A stretch of 64,000 bases of DNA from Halorubrum aethiopicum (GTDB taxonomy: Archaea; Halobacteriota; Halobacteria; Halobacteriales; Haloferacaceae): assembly GCF_001542905.1 (NCBI RefSeq), contig NZ_LOAJ01000001.1, positions 2,108,001 to 2,172,000 of the forward strand, in the 5' to 3' direction. The translations under genes and the position numbers were made by a program. Shown piece by piece: positions 44,696 to 53,313 of the stretch. Numbering within the stretch: the stretch's first letter is position 1; each line of letters opens with the position of its first letter. Under the pieces are notes generated by a model. It worked only from the letters and a program-made list of their open reading frames with translations. It was not told the origin of the DNA and did not search any database.

Positions 44696-44702
44696 TTTTA
44701 TT
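44696..44702 (+). promoter_or_regulatory. TATA element for isomerase/dehydrogenase cassette B
   Basis: A T-rich TTTTATT tract lies 25-31 bases before the ATG at 44727, so cassette B has its own promoter within the pentose cluster. Confidence 0.5.
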
Positions 44703-44726
44703 TTCTGACGGAACGACCGAAGGCGC

Positions 44727-45695
44727 ATGGACGTAGGAGTCCTGACAGTTGTACTCGGTGACGAACCGCTCGAGGAAGCGCTCGATTACCTCTCCGGACT
44801 CGGCGTCGGCACGGTCGAACTCGGCTGCGGCGGGTTCGTCGGCGACGACCACCTCGATCGGGAGGCGTACCTCGACGACGAGGCGGCACAGCGCGAGCTG
44901 CTGGAGCTGGTCGAGGAGCACGACCTCGAGATCAGCGCGCTCTCGACGCACAACAACCCGCTCCACCCCGACGACGAGCGCGCCGAGCGCGCGGCGACGG
45001 AGATCCGAGAGGCGGTCCGGCTCGCCGACCAGCTTGGCGTGGACGCCGTCAACACCTTCTCCGGGCTGCCGGCGGGGGGACCGAACGGCGAGGTCCCCAA
45101 CTGGATCACGGCCCCGTGGCCGCCCGAACACGCCGACGCGCTGGAGTACCAGTGGGAGGAGGTCGCGATCCCGACGTGGACCGCGCTCGCGGAGCACGCG
45201 GACGACCACGGCGTCGACATCGGCATCGAGATGCACCCGAACATGCTGGTGTACGAGCCGACGGGCATGATGCGCCTCCGAGAGGCGACGAACGAGCGCG
45301 TGGGCGCGAACTTCGATCCCTCCCACCTCTACTGGCAGGGGATCGACGTCACCGAGGCGATCCGCTTCCTGGGCGAACGCGACGCGATCCACCACGTCCA
45401 CGCGAAGGACACGAAGGTCTACGAGTCGAACGCTCGGATCAAGGGCGTCCTCGACACCGAGCCGTACACGGCCGAGCCGGACCGCTCGTGGCTGTTCCGC
45501 TCGATCGGCTACGGGCACGGCGAGGCCCACTGGAAGGACGTGGTCTCGACGCTCCGGATGGTCGGCTACGAGGGCGCGCTCTCGATCGAACACGAGGACT
45601 CGCTCACGTCGGGCCGCGAGGGGCTAGAGAAGGCCGTCGACGTGCTCCAGCGAGCCGTCTTCGAAACGCAGCCGGGCGACGCCTACTGGGCCTGA
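44727..45695 (+). CDS. Sugar phosphate isomerase/epimerase-type TIM barrel protein (cassette B)
   Basis: A 322-residue paralogue of the protein at 8621 with the same ligand segments: THNNPLHPDDERAE, EMHPNMLVYEPTGMM, VGANFDPSHLYWQGIDV, HHVHAKDTKVYESN and ALSIEHEDSL. Its N-terminal half differs throughout (for example MDVGVLTVVLGDEPLEEALD), whereas residues from about 190 on are nearly identical. It lies between xacD and xacA and overlaps no gene, five bases before the dehydrogenase. A role in a side branch of pentose or related sugar use is likely but unproven. Confidence 0.85.
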   Translation: MDVGVLTVVLGDEPLEEALDYLSGLGVGTVELGCGGFVGDDHLDREAYLDDEAAQRELLELVEEHDLEISALSTHNNPLHPDDERAERAATEIREAVRLADQLGVDAVNTFSGLPAGGPNGEVPNWITAPWPPEHADALEYQWEEVAIPTWTALAEHADDHGVDIGIEMHPNMLVYEPTGMMRLREATNERVGANFDPSHLYWQGIDVTEAIRFLGERDAIHHVHAKDTKVYESNARIKGVLDTEPYTAEPDRSWLFRSIGYGHGEAHWKDVVSTLRMVGYEGALSIEHEDSLTSGREGLEKAVDVLQRAVFETQPGDAYWA

Positions 45696-45699
45696 TACC

Positions 45700-46845
45700 A
45701 TGAGCCTGACAGTCGGATTCCTCGGCTACCGGTTCATGGGCAAGGCGCACGCGAACGCGCTGGCGCGGCTCCCGATGTTCTTCCCCGACGCGCCCGCCGT
45801 CGAGCGCGACGTCCTCGTCGGGCGCGACGAGGAGGCGCTCGCGGACGCGGTCGACCGGCTCGGATTCGATCGGTACGTGACCGATTGGCGGGACGCCGTC
45901 GACGACGTCGACGTGTTCTACAACCTCGGGCCGAACAGCCTCCACCCGGAGCCGTCGATCGCGGCGCTCGAGGCGGGTGCCCACGCGTTCTGTGAGAAGC
46001 CGCTCGCCCACGACCTCGAGGCGGCCGAGCGGATGGCGGACGCGGCGCGCGAGAGCGACGCGGTCACCGCCACCGCGTTCAACTACCGATTCATCCCTGC
46101 GATCCAGTACGCGAGAGACCTCGTCGAGAGCGGCGCGATCGGCGAGGTACGGCACGTCCGCGCGCGGTACCTCCAGGACTGGCTGGTCGATCCCCAGGCG
46201 CCCTGGAGCTGGCGGAACTCGGCGGAGGTGGCGGGATCGGGCGCGCTCGGCGATCTGGGCGCGCACTCGATCGACCTCGCGCAGTTCCTCCTCGGATCGC
46301 GGATCGACCGCGTCTCGGGGCACCTGCGGACGTTCGTCGACGAGCGACCCGTGCCCGGCGGGGGCGACGGCGACGCCCTCTCTGCGTCCGGGTCCGACAG
46401 CCGGGAGACGAGGGCCGTCACGGTCGACGACGCGTACACCGCGCAGGCCGCGTTCGCGGACGGGACCATGGGCCTCTTCGAGGCCTCGCGGTTCGCCACG
46501 GGACACAAGAACGGGAACACGATCGAGCTCAACGGGTCGGAGGGGTCGATCCGGTTCGACCTGGAGCGGCTCAACGAACTCGAGGTCCTCCGGGGAGACG
46601 GTCGGGGCTTCGAGACGATCCACGTCACCGACGAGTCGGACCCGTACGGGGACCGGTGGTGGCCGGCGGGTCACAACGTCGGCTGGGAGCACGCGCTCGT
46701 CCACGAGAACTACGAGTTCCTCTCGGCGGTCGCGAACGGCGGGAGCTACGAGCCGGACTTCGAGACGGGACTCGCGGTCCAGGAGGTCCTCGACGCGATC
46801 GAGCGGAGCGACGAGCGCGGCGAGTGGGTCGACGTACGGACCTGA
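45700..46845 (+). CDS. Gfo/Idh/MocA-family sugar dehydrogenase (cassette B)
   Basis: A 381-residue paralogue of the dehydrogenase at 9604: Rossmann segment VGFLGYRFMGKAHANALA, CEKPLAHDLEAAER with the catalytic lysine, AFNYRFIPAIQYARD, GSGALGDLGAHSIDLAQFL, and a C-terminal FEASRFATGHKNGNTIELNG. A Gly/Ser-rich insertion (PVPGGGDGDALSASGSDS, about residues 220-237) is absent from copy A. It begins four bases after the isomerase stop and is therefore cotranscribed. xacA is the same superfamily but only distantly similar, so the two act on different sugars or steps. Confidence 0.88.
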   Translation: MSLTVGFLGYRFMGKAHANALARLPMFFPDAPAVERDVLVGRDEEALADAVDRLGFDRYVTDWRDAVDDVDVFYNLGPNSLHPEPSIAALEAGAHAFCEKPLAHDLEAAERMADAARESDAVTATAFNYRFIPAIQYARDLVESGAIGEVRHVRARYLQDWLVDPQAPWSWRNSAEVAGSGALGDLGAHSIDLAQFLLGSRIDRVSGHLRTFVDERPVPGGGDGDALSASGSDSRETRAVTVDDAYTAQAAFADGTMGLFEASRFATGHKNGNTIELNGSEGSIRFDLERLNELEVLRGDGRGFETIHVTDESDPYGDRWWPAGHNVGWEHALVHENYEFLSAVANGGSYEPDFETGLAVQEVLDAIERSDERGEWVDVRT

Positions 46846-46890
46846 CCCGAGCGCGGGCGCCGGGGTCTCCCCCGACCCGGCCGGACCGGG

Positions 46891-47985
46891 TCAGGCGCTC
46901 TCGACTTCGACGTCGCTTCCGCGCTCGGCCGCGGCGTAGATCGCGTCCATCGCGCGCATGTCGACGAGCGCGTGATCGCCGTCGGGATGGGGATCGGTCC
47001 CCGTCAACAGGCAGTGTGCGAAGTAGTCGAACTCCTCGGTCATCTGGTCGACTCGGTCGAAGTCGTAGTCGACGGACTGGGAGCCGACCGACAGCCGGAA
47101 CCCCCGATTCTGTCGGTTGTAGAACGCCGGGTCGAGGGTGACCTCGCCCTCCGTTCCCGTCACGCGGAGGAAGCTCGACTGGACGGCCGACTGGCTGGCG
47201 GTACACGCCGCGAGCGTCCCGTCGTCGAAGTCGACGCCGAAACTGACGTGTTCGTCGCCGACCGCGTCGAACGGCTCGGACTCGACGACCGCTCGAGCCC
47301 GGACGCGGACCGGGTCGGCGTCGAGGACGAACCGGGCGGTGTTCAGCGGGTACAGGCCGATGTCCATGACCGTCGCGCCGCCCGACAGCCCCGGATCGAG
47401 CCGCCACTGGTCCGGATCGGGAACGACCTCGTCGAGGAGTCGCTGGGACATGTGCCCGTGGACGACGACGGGCTCGCCGATCGCGCCGCTCTCGACGACC
47501 TCTCTGGCCCGTCGCACCGCCGGTTCGGTCTGCATCCGGTAGGCGACCATCAGGGGAACGTCGGCGTCCCCGCAGGCCTCGACGAGCCGCTCGGCGCGCT
47601 CGACGGACGCCTCCAGCGGCTTCTCACAGAGGACCGCCTTCCCGAGGTCGGCGGCCGTCTCGACGTACGGCAGATGGGCACCGTTCGGCGTGACGACGTA
47701 CACGGCGTCGTAGGCGTCGGCCGCGACCCCGTCGTGGAACTCCTCGTAGGTGAGCCCGTGCGCGATCGAGTCCGCGAGGTCGGTCGCCGACCTGACCTTC
47801 TCCGCGGAGCCGCTGACGACCGCAGTCGTCTCACAGAAGTCGGACGCCGCGACCGCGGGGATGGCCTGCTCGCGCGTCCACCAGCCCAGCCCGACCATCG
47901 CGACCCTGATCGTTCCCGTCGTCTCCCCCGACTGCCAGTCGCGGCGGGTGAACCCGTCGAGCGAGGGGAGGGGGTCGTCGGTCAT
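46891..47985 (-). CDS. xacA: D-xylose 1-dehydrogenase (NADP+)
   Basis: A 364-residue Gfo/Idh/MocA dehydrogenase oxidising pentoses to lactones at the start of the oxidative pathway. Motifs: [69 protein letters not shown], and [20 protein letters not shown]. Much of the sequence, including [20 protein letters not shown], agrees with my memory of Haloferax volcanii XacA (HVO_B0028). Its ATG overlaps the xacE stop by 4 bases, so the two are coupled. Confidence 0.92.
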   Translation of the reverse strand: MTDDPLPSLDGFTRRDWQSGETTGTIRVAMVGLGWWTREQAIPAVAASDFCETTAVVSGSAEKVRSATDLADSIAHGLTYEEFHDGVAADAYDAVYVVTPNGAHLPYVETAADLGKAVLCEKPLEASVERAERLVEACGDADVPLMVAYRMQTEPAVRRAREVVESGAIGEPVVVHGHMSQRLLDEVVPDPDQWRLDPGLSGGATVMDIGLYPLNTARFVLDADPVRVRARAVVESEPFDAVGDEHVSFGVDFDDGTLAACTASQSAVQSSFLRVTGTEGEVTLDPAFYNRQNRGFRLSVGSQSVDYDFDRVDQMTEEFDYFAHCLLTGTDPHPDGDHALVDMRAMDAIYAAAERGSDVEVESA

Positions 47986-48851
47986 ACCGAGACCACGCCG
48001 TTCGAGAGCGTTCCGATCTCCTCGATGGTGATGTCGACCCGATCACCTTCCTGTAGGTCGAAGGATCCCTCGGGGACGAGCGAGGTTCCGGTCAGAAGCA
48101 CCGACAGCTCCGGCACGGCGTTATGGCGGGTGAAGTACGAGACGAGCTCCTCACAGGAGCGGACCATCCCGCTCGTGTTCGTGGCGTCCTCGTAGACGAC
48201 GTCCCCGTCCCGCTCGATGGTCATCTCCATGTCGAGGTCGTGCGGGTCGTCGACGCGATCCCGCGAGACCACGCACGGACCGAGCGAACAGCTCCGGTCG
48301 TACACCTTCGCCTGGGGGAGGTACAGCGGGTTCGCGCCCTCGATGGACCGGCTGCTCACGTCGTTGCCGATCGTGAAGCCGACTATCTCGCCGCGATGGA
48401 GGACGATCCCCAGCTCCGGCTCGGGGACGTTCCACGTCGAGTCCTCCCTGACCCCGACGGGCTCTCGGTTGCCGACCGTCCGCGACGGCGTGGCCTTGAA
48501 GAACAGCTCCGGCCGCTCCGCGTCGTAGACGTCGAGGTAGATGTCCGGCATCGAGCTCTCGTCCTCCCTGGCCTGTTCGCTGATCTCGTAAGTCACGCCG
48601 GCCGCCCAGACCTCCGACGCGTCTACCGGAACCATCGCGTTCTCCTCCACTACCGAGGGATCGAGGGTCTCGGCCTCGTCGAGCAACCTCGTGGCGACGT
48701 GGTCGATCGATTCCCCGTCGGCACTCGCCGCCCTCGCCACGTCTCCGAACGAACGGAGGTCCGCGTCGGCACTCGTGAGATCGTACGTTTCGGACCGTCG
48801 AGTCACCGCGACACGTCTGTTTCCCGATAGGTTGAGCTGACTATATCGCAT
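47982..48851 (-). CDS. xacE: 2-keto-3-deoxyxylonate dehydratase, FAH family
   Basis: A 289-residue fumarylacetoacetate-hydrolase-fold dehydratase producing alpha-ketoglutarate semialdehyde from 2-keto-3-deoxypentonate. FAH signatures are [15 protein letters not shown] (about residue 113), [20 protein letters not shown] with metal-binding Glu residues, and [20 protein letters not shown] (about 159). The ATG at 48851 has a TATA element 26-31 bases upstream. It is the first gene of the xacE-xacA operon; assignment as xacE follows from fold plus cluster context. Confidence 0.88.
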   Translation of the reverse strand: MRYSQLNLSGNRRVAVTRRSETYDLTSADADLRSFGDVARAASADGESIDHVATRLLDEAETLDPSVVEENAMVPVDASEVWAAGVTYEISEQAREDESSMPDIYLDVYDAERPELFFKATPSRTVGNREPVGVREDSTWNVPEPELGIVLHRGEIVGFTIGNDVSSRSIEGANPLYLPQAKVYDRSCSLGPCVVSRDRVDDPHDLDMEMTIERDGDVVYEDATNTSGMVRSCEELVSYFTRHNAVPELSVLLTGTSLVPEGSFDLQEGDRVDITIEEIGTLSNGVVSV

Positions 48852-48876
48852 TCGTCCGCATGTCGTTGGGGCCTAG

Positions 48877-48882
48877 TATAAA
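48877..48882 (-). promoter_or_regulatory. TATA element for xacE-xacA
   Basis: On the minus strand TTTATA lies 26-31 bases before the ATG at 48851, embedded in a short AT-rich run (CTTTTATACT). A leaderless transcript is expected. Confidence 0.6.
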
Positions 48883-49049
48883 AGTACGGCCGGGAGACGG
48901 ATCACTCGTTTCCGGTCCCTGTGCCGCTCTGAAATCGGGGAGAAACCGGTAGCGCTGCGTCTCACGGACTACCTCGGTCGAGGAGACGTCACTCGATTTC
49001 GACCTCATCCGGACACGCCGATGCCGTCTCTCCCCTCGATCTCGATAGG

Positions 49050-49104
49050 CATTCGGACGACATTCGGACGACATTCGGACGACATTCGGACGATATTCGA
49101 TCGA
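49050..49104 (+). repeat. Phased 11-bp direct repeats (cattcggacga)
   Basis: Four exact copies of CATTCGGACGA occupy 49050-49060, 49061-49071, 49072-49082 and 49083-49093, with a degenerate fifth (TATTCGATCGA) at 49094-49104. The 11-base period is close to one DNA turn, so all copies would face the same side, as expected for a regulator or initiator binding array. It directly precedes an AT-rich segment and the SMC-related gene. Confidence 0.9.
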
Positions 49105-49281
49105 GACTTGAGCGAGATCAAGAAATATAAGAAAAATTAGTAGTAATACATACTAATTCTTATATATATTACGAATATATTCCGTGTTTTATGCCCATCT
49201 GTGTCCTATAAATAAGAAATCCAATACGTTACGATCGGCTGGAACCGGTATTGAGCGGTCCCCCGTCAACTGCCGACCGCC
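49105..49281. promoter_or_regulatory. AT-rich segment upstream of the SMC-related gene
   Basis: From about 49120 to 49215 the sequence is strikingly AT-rich for this genome, with an inverted repeat (aattagta at 49135-49142, tactaatt at 49151-49158) and a TATATATATT run. It could hold the promoter of the SMC-rdfA pair or a melting element. The 430-base gap 48852-49281 contains no convincing gene. Confidence 0.5.
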
Positions 49282-51261
49282 ATGAGCACATTTAATGAGT
49301 GGGATCATCATTATCAGGGTGTGTCGGCAGAACAATTCAACGAACCACGGGCGCGAATCGACGTTCGAAACATCGGAGGGATCGACGACGCCGAGGTCAC
49401 CGTTCCACCCGGTGTCTCGGTGCTGACCGGACGAAACGCGACGAACCGGACGTCCTTTCTGAAGGCGCTCATGGCGGCGCTCGGCAGCGAAAAGGCCTCG
49501 CTCAAGGGCGACGCCGAGGAGGGTTCGGTCACCCTCGAGATCGACGGACAAACCTATACCCGAACGCTGACGCGGCAGGGAGAGACGGTCGCGTTCGGCG
49601 GCGATCCCTATCTCGACGATCCCGAACTCGCCGACCTGTTCGCCTTCCTGCTCGAGAACAACGAGGCGCGCCGCACCGTCGCCCGCGGTGACGACCTCCG
49701 AGAGCTCATCATGCGGCCGATCGATACGGACCGCATCGATGCCGAGATCGAGTCGTGTAAACGCGAGCGCGAAGAGATCGACGAGGAGATCGAACGACTC
49801 GAACGGATCGAGCGCGAACTCCCCGAACTTCAGGAGGAACGGCGCGAGAAACGGGCGGAACTCGAGGAGGCGCGAGACGAGTTGGCGACCGTTCAATCCG
49901 AACTCGAGGAGCTTGAAACGGACGTCGAACAGAGCCGCTCGCGAAAGCGAGAACTCGAGGAGGCGTTTCAGCGCGTCCGGGACGCCCGCTCGGAACTGGA
50001 CGACCTCGAGTTCGACCTCGAAACCGAGCGGACGACTCTCTCCGAACTCGAATCCGAGCGCGACGAGCTCGAGGAAACGCTCGCCGAGGCGGAGCCGTTC
50101 GAGACGGAGCCGGACCGGCTCGCGGGACGCGTTGAAGAGCTTCGGAACCGCAAGCGAGCGCTCGACGACACGATCAGCAACCTCACGAGCGTCGTCAGCT
50201 TCAACGAGGACATGCTCGAAGGGGAGACGCTCGGTCTCGAAGGGACCGACGCCGACGAGTCGACGGAGCTGACCGACGCGCTGACGGCGAACGACGAGAC
50301 GACCTGTTGGACCTGTGGGTCGACCGTCGCGACCGAACAGATCGAAGGAACGCTCGACCGGCTCCGCGAGCTGCGCTCGGAGAAGCTCGAGGAGCGGAAC
50401 GACATCGAGTCCGAGATCACCGAACTCACGGAGAAACGATCGGAACTCCGCAGCAAGCGTCGGGAGATCGAGCGAGCCGAGGACGGACTCGCCGAGGTCG
50501 AAGCGGAGATCGAGACCACGAACGAGCGTATCGCGGATCTCGAGGACCGCATCGAGGAGAAACGAACCGAGATCGCGGACCTCGAGGCCGAAGCCGAAGC
50601 GATCGAGGTCGGAGACCACGACGACGTGCTCGAACTCCACCGGGAGTCCAACGAACTCGAACTCCGCGTCGAACGGCTCGAGGACGACCTCGACGCGATA
50701 GACGAGGAGATCGCGAACCGTGAGGAGACGCTCGAGGACCGTGACGACCTCGAGGCCGAACGCGAAGAGCTCACCGAGCGGCTCACGGACCTCCGGACCC
50801 GCGTCGAGCGCATCGAGAAGGACGCCGTGACGGCGTTCAACGACCACATGGAGACGGTGCTCGACATCTTGGAGTACGACAATCTCGATCGGATCTGGAT
50901 CGAACGCCGCCGGGAGGAGGCACGTGAGGGGCGCCGAAAGGTGACGAGGACGCGGTTCGAGTTACACATCGTCCGCTCCGCCGCGGACGGGTCCGCGTAC
51001 GAGGACACGATCGACCACCTCTCGGAGAGCGAACGCGAGGTGACCGGGCTCGTCTTCGCGCTCGCCGGTTACCTCGTTCACGACGTCCACGAGGTCGTTC
51101 CGTTCGTCGTCCTCGATTCGCTGGAAGCGATCGATTCGGACCGGATCGGACGCCTCGTCGACTACTTCCGCACACACGCGGAGTATCTCGTCGCTGCGTT
51201 ACTGCCCGAAGACGCCGAGGCCCTCTCGAGCGAGTACACGTACGTGACGAGCATCGACTAG
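49282..51261 (+). CDS. Archaea-specific SMC-related protein (Sph3-like)
   Basis: A 659-residue Rad50/SMC-like protein. The N-terminal P-loop region is LTGRNATNRTSFLKAL (residues 49-64): the lysine of the Walker A is replaced by Arg56 and the preceding glycine by Asn. Two long coiled coils (about 130-325 and 350-520) flank a zinc-hook CWTCG (Cys342, Cys345). The C-terminal ATPase part has HLSESEREVTGLVFALAGYL (signature-like) and FVVLDSLEAIDSD (Walker B-like, Asp612, Glu replaced by Ser). Such proteins are large, DNA-associated ATPase relatives found with rdfA in haloarchaea. The rdfA gene follows 101 bases later. Start ATG at 49282. Confidence 0.88.
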   Translation: MSTFNEWDHHYQGVSAEQFNEPRARIDVRNIGGIDDAEVTVPPGVSVLTGRNATNRTSFLKALMAALGSEKASLKGDAEEGSVTLEIDGQTYTRTLTRQGETVAFGGDPYLDDPELADLFAFLLENNEARRTVARGDDLRELIMRPIDTDRIDAEIESCKREREEIDEEIERLERIERELPELQEERREKRAELEEARDELATVQSELEELETDVEQSRSRKRELEEAFQRVRDARSELDDLEFDLETERTTLSELESERDELEETLAEAEPFETEPDRLAGRVEELRNRKRALDDTISNLTSVVSFNEDMLEGETLGLEGTDADESTELTDALTANDETTCWTCGSTVATEQIEGTLDRLRELRSEKLEERNDIESEITELTEKRSELRSKRREIERAEDGLAEVEAEIETTNERIADLEDRIEEKRTEIADLEAEAEAIEVGDHDDVLELHRESNELELRVERLEDDLDAIDEEIANREETLEDRDDLEAEREELTERLTDLRTRVERIEKDAVTAFNDHMETVLDILEYDNLDRIWIERRREEAREGRRKVTRTRFELHIVRSAADGSAYEDTIDHLSESEREVTGLVFALAGYLVHDVHEVVPFVVLDSLEAIDSDRIGRLVDYFRTHAEYLVAALLPEDAEALSSEYTYVTSID

Positions 51262-51362
51262 GCTCAGCGGGACGATGGACCGTTGGACGGGTCGTCGTTT
51301 CGGATCTCCCGAGGAGGGCATGACACCAGTAAGTTTGTAACGGTCGCTCCGCTAGCGGACGT

Positions 51363-51974
51363 ATGAGCGACGGTACGCGGAGTCGCGGAACGAAGGTTGC
51401 ACGGCTCATCGACGAGTACGACCTGTCCGGAACGGGGGCACGACTCGAGGCGGCGTGGACGGGCACGTCCGGCGAGCGGACGAGCCTCCGAGACCTCGCC
51501 GACGAGTTCAACGAACGACTGCTCGAAGTGAGCCTTCGCGAGGCGAACGTCTCTCCTCGTGATTTCGAGGTCACCGGAACGTACGAGGCACTACGGGAGG
51601 GATCGAGTTCCGAGAGAACTCGCGCCCGGCGACGTCTCGAACGCGAAGGGATAGACGTGGAGGCGCTCTCGAGCGATTTCGTGACACACCAGGCGATACA
51701 CACGTACCTGAGAAAGGACCGCGAGGCACGTCTCCCGGACGAGGACGAGGACGTAGTCGAACGAAAGATCGAGACGCTCGAGAAACTCCAAGGGCGGGTC
51801 GCCGTCGTCACGGAGACGACGATCGAGTCGCTCGCTTCGGCCGAGGAGCTCGACCACCCGGAGTACGACATCCTGGTGGACGTCCAGGCCATCTGCTCGA
51901 AGTGCGGATCGAACCACTCCGTCGGTGAGCTATTCCGTCAGGGTGGCTGTCAATGTGAAGTCTTGTCTGATTAA
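51363..51974 (+). CDS. rdfA: RdfA-family rod-determining factor
   Basis: A 203-residue protein of the RdfA family, named after a Haloferax volcanii factor needed for rod-shaped cells. The N-terminal KVARLIDEYDLSGTGARLEAAW-type segment, SLRDLADEFNERLLEVSL, the RRRLEREGIDVEALSSDFVTHQAIHTYLR block and a C-terminal cysteine cluster (AICSKCGSNHSVGELFRQGG followed by C-x-C) fit that family as I know it. The cysteines could bind zinc. It follows the SMC-related gene on the same strand, the known arrangement. Direct mechanism is unknown. An AT-rich stretch begins just after the stop. Confidence 0.82.
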   Translation: MSDGTRSRGTKVARLIDEYDLSGTGARLEAAWTGTSGERTSLRDLADEFNERLLEVSLREANVSPRDFEVTGTYEALREGSSSERTRARRRLEREGIDVEALSSDFVTHQAIHTYLRKDREARLPDEDEDVVERKIETLEKLQGRVAVVTETTIESLASAEELDHPEYDILVDVQAICSKCGSNHSVGELFRQGGCQCEVLSD

Positions 51975-52196
51975 ATATACGTATGCGACCCCACACAAAT
52001 GCGTAAAACCAAACAGACAGATAATAGATAATTAAACCGTCATATGCTCGCTAATCGACGGCCTAGTCGAACGGTCTCAAGAACCATGGCAGTCTCGATA
52101 CAGACGCTCCGTGAGAGATCGTCGTAGAGACCGATACCGCCGGGGAGACTGAGCGTGATGGAGACCGACCTGATTCGCTGCCGATCCGGGGCGCGG
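51975..52196. other. AT-rich spacer after rdfA
   Basis: 222 bases with no gene. The first ~70 bases (to about 52045) are AT-rich (for example agataatagataattaaacc), mirroring the AT-rich block on the other side of the SMC-rdfA pair; the remainder is ordinary GC-rich sequence. Confidence 0.5.
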
Positions 52197-53090
52197 CTAC
52201 GAGAGATGACGGACGAGCGCGTCCGTCACCGCTTCGCGCTCGTGGTGGACCCAGTGTGAGGCGTCGGGGAACGTTCGGAGACGGGCGTCATCGCAGTACC
52301 CGACGCTGTCCTCGGCCATCGAGGGGAGGAGCGCGACGTCGTCTTCTCCCCAACAGATCAGCGTCGACGGGGAGACGACGTCCGCCGACGGGGGTTCGGA
52401 CCGGCGGAACCCCCGGTACCAGTTGACCCTGGGCTCGACGCCCGTGTGCCGCCAGGCGGCCCGGTAGCGTTCGATCGTCTCCTCGTCGAACGTTCCGGGT
52501 TTCGACGTCACCTCGAGCGATTCGACCATGTTGGCCATGTCGTTCCGCCCCAACGCCCACTCGGGGAGCGCCGGCAGCTGATAGAACCACACGTACCAGC
52601 TCCGGAGGACCTGTCGGAGGCTGGACCGCAAGGTCTCTCGATACACCGTCGGGTGGGGGACGTTGAGTATCCCGAGCCGATCGACGACGGCGGGCCGACG
52701 GAGCGCCACGTTCCAGGCGACGAACCCGCCGAAGTCGTGCCCGACGACGTGAGCCGACTCTCGGCCCTCGCTACGGATCAGTTCACGGACGTCGGCCGTG
52801 AGCTCGGAGAGCCGATAGGCGTCGATCCCGTCGGGTGCCTCGCTCAGATTACACCCCCGCTGGTCCGGGACGAGCACGCGAAACCCCGCCTCGACGAGCG
52901 GGCCGATCTGATCGCGCCACCCGTACCAGAAGTCCGGATGACCGTGTAACAGGACGACCAGCGGGGCGTCGGGGTCGCCGGCGGTCACGACGTGTAGCCT
53001 GACGCCGTTCACGTCCCGGTAGTCGGATTCGACGTCCGGGTCGGTCAGCAGCGATGTGTCGGTGTCGATGCGCGTCTCGGTGGGTGACAT
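52197..53090 (-). CDS. Alpha/beta hydrolase, epoxide-hydrolase-like
   Basis: A 297-residue alpha/beta hydrolase. The oxyanion motif LLHGHPDFWYGWRDQI (about residue 47), nucleophile Asp in VVGHDFGGFVAWNVALRRP (about 114), Asp in CWGEDDVALLP and His in FPDASHWVHHE near the end form a catalytic set typical of epoxide hydrolases and dehalogenases. A cap region lies between (about 145-215). The start is the ATG at 53090 (MSPTETRID). Substrate unknown. A 22-bp tandem repeat lies upstream. Confidence 0.82.
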   Translation of the reverse strand: MSPTETRIDTDTSLLTDPDVESDYRDVNGVRLHVVTAGDPDAPLVVLLHGHPDFWYGWRDQIGPLVEAGFRVLVPDQRGCNLSEAPDGIDAYRLSELTADVRELIRSEGRESAHVVGHDFGGFVAWNVALRRPAVVDRLGILNVPHPTVYRETLRSSLRQVLRSWYVWFYQLPALPEWALGRNDMANMVESLEVTSKPGTFDEETIERYRAAWRHTGVEPRVNWYRGFRRSEPPSADVVSPSTLICWGEDDVALLPSMAEDSVGYCDDARLRTFPDASHWVHHEREAVTDALVRHLS

Positions 53091-53247
53091 CGGTGGGTGC
53101 CTCCGGTGACGACCGCGTTCGACGTTCGTGTCACGAACGTGAACCGGCCTCTCGGACGAGTGATCGTAGACGACGAAGCCGCATACGACGACTGCCACAT
53201 CCGTGGGGTGACTTTTACGTCCGCGAACCGGCCGTACGACGGCGGCC

Positions 53248-53313
53248 CACGTCTCGGACGGCGGCACCCCACGTCACGGACGGCGGCGCCCCACGTCGCG
53301 GACGGCGGCCGAC
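53248..53313. repeat. Three 22-bp tandem repeats
   Basis: Units at 53248-53269, 53270-53291 and 53292-53313 share the pattern cacgtcNcggacggcggcNcc with one variable base at two positions. They end exactly before the stop codon of the HTH gene at 53314, in the 223-base gap upstream of the hydrolase. The gap has no other feature. Confidence 0.85.

Noticed and set aside
48841-49074. A 77-codon minus-strand frame upstream of xacE
   Set aside because: Basic composition and no start context; it overlaps the xacE promoter.
49050-49104. CRISPR array from the 11-bp repeats
   Set aside because: Units are directly adjacent with no spacers and only 11 bases long; no cas gene is nearby.
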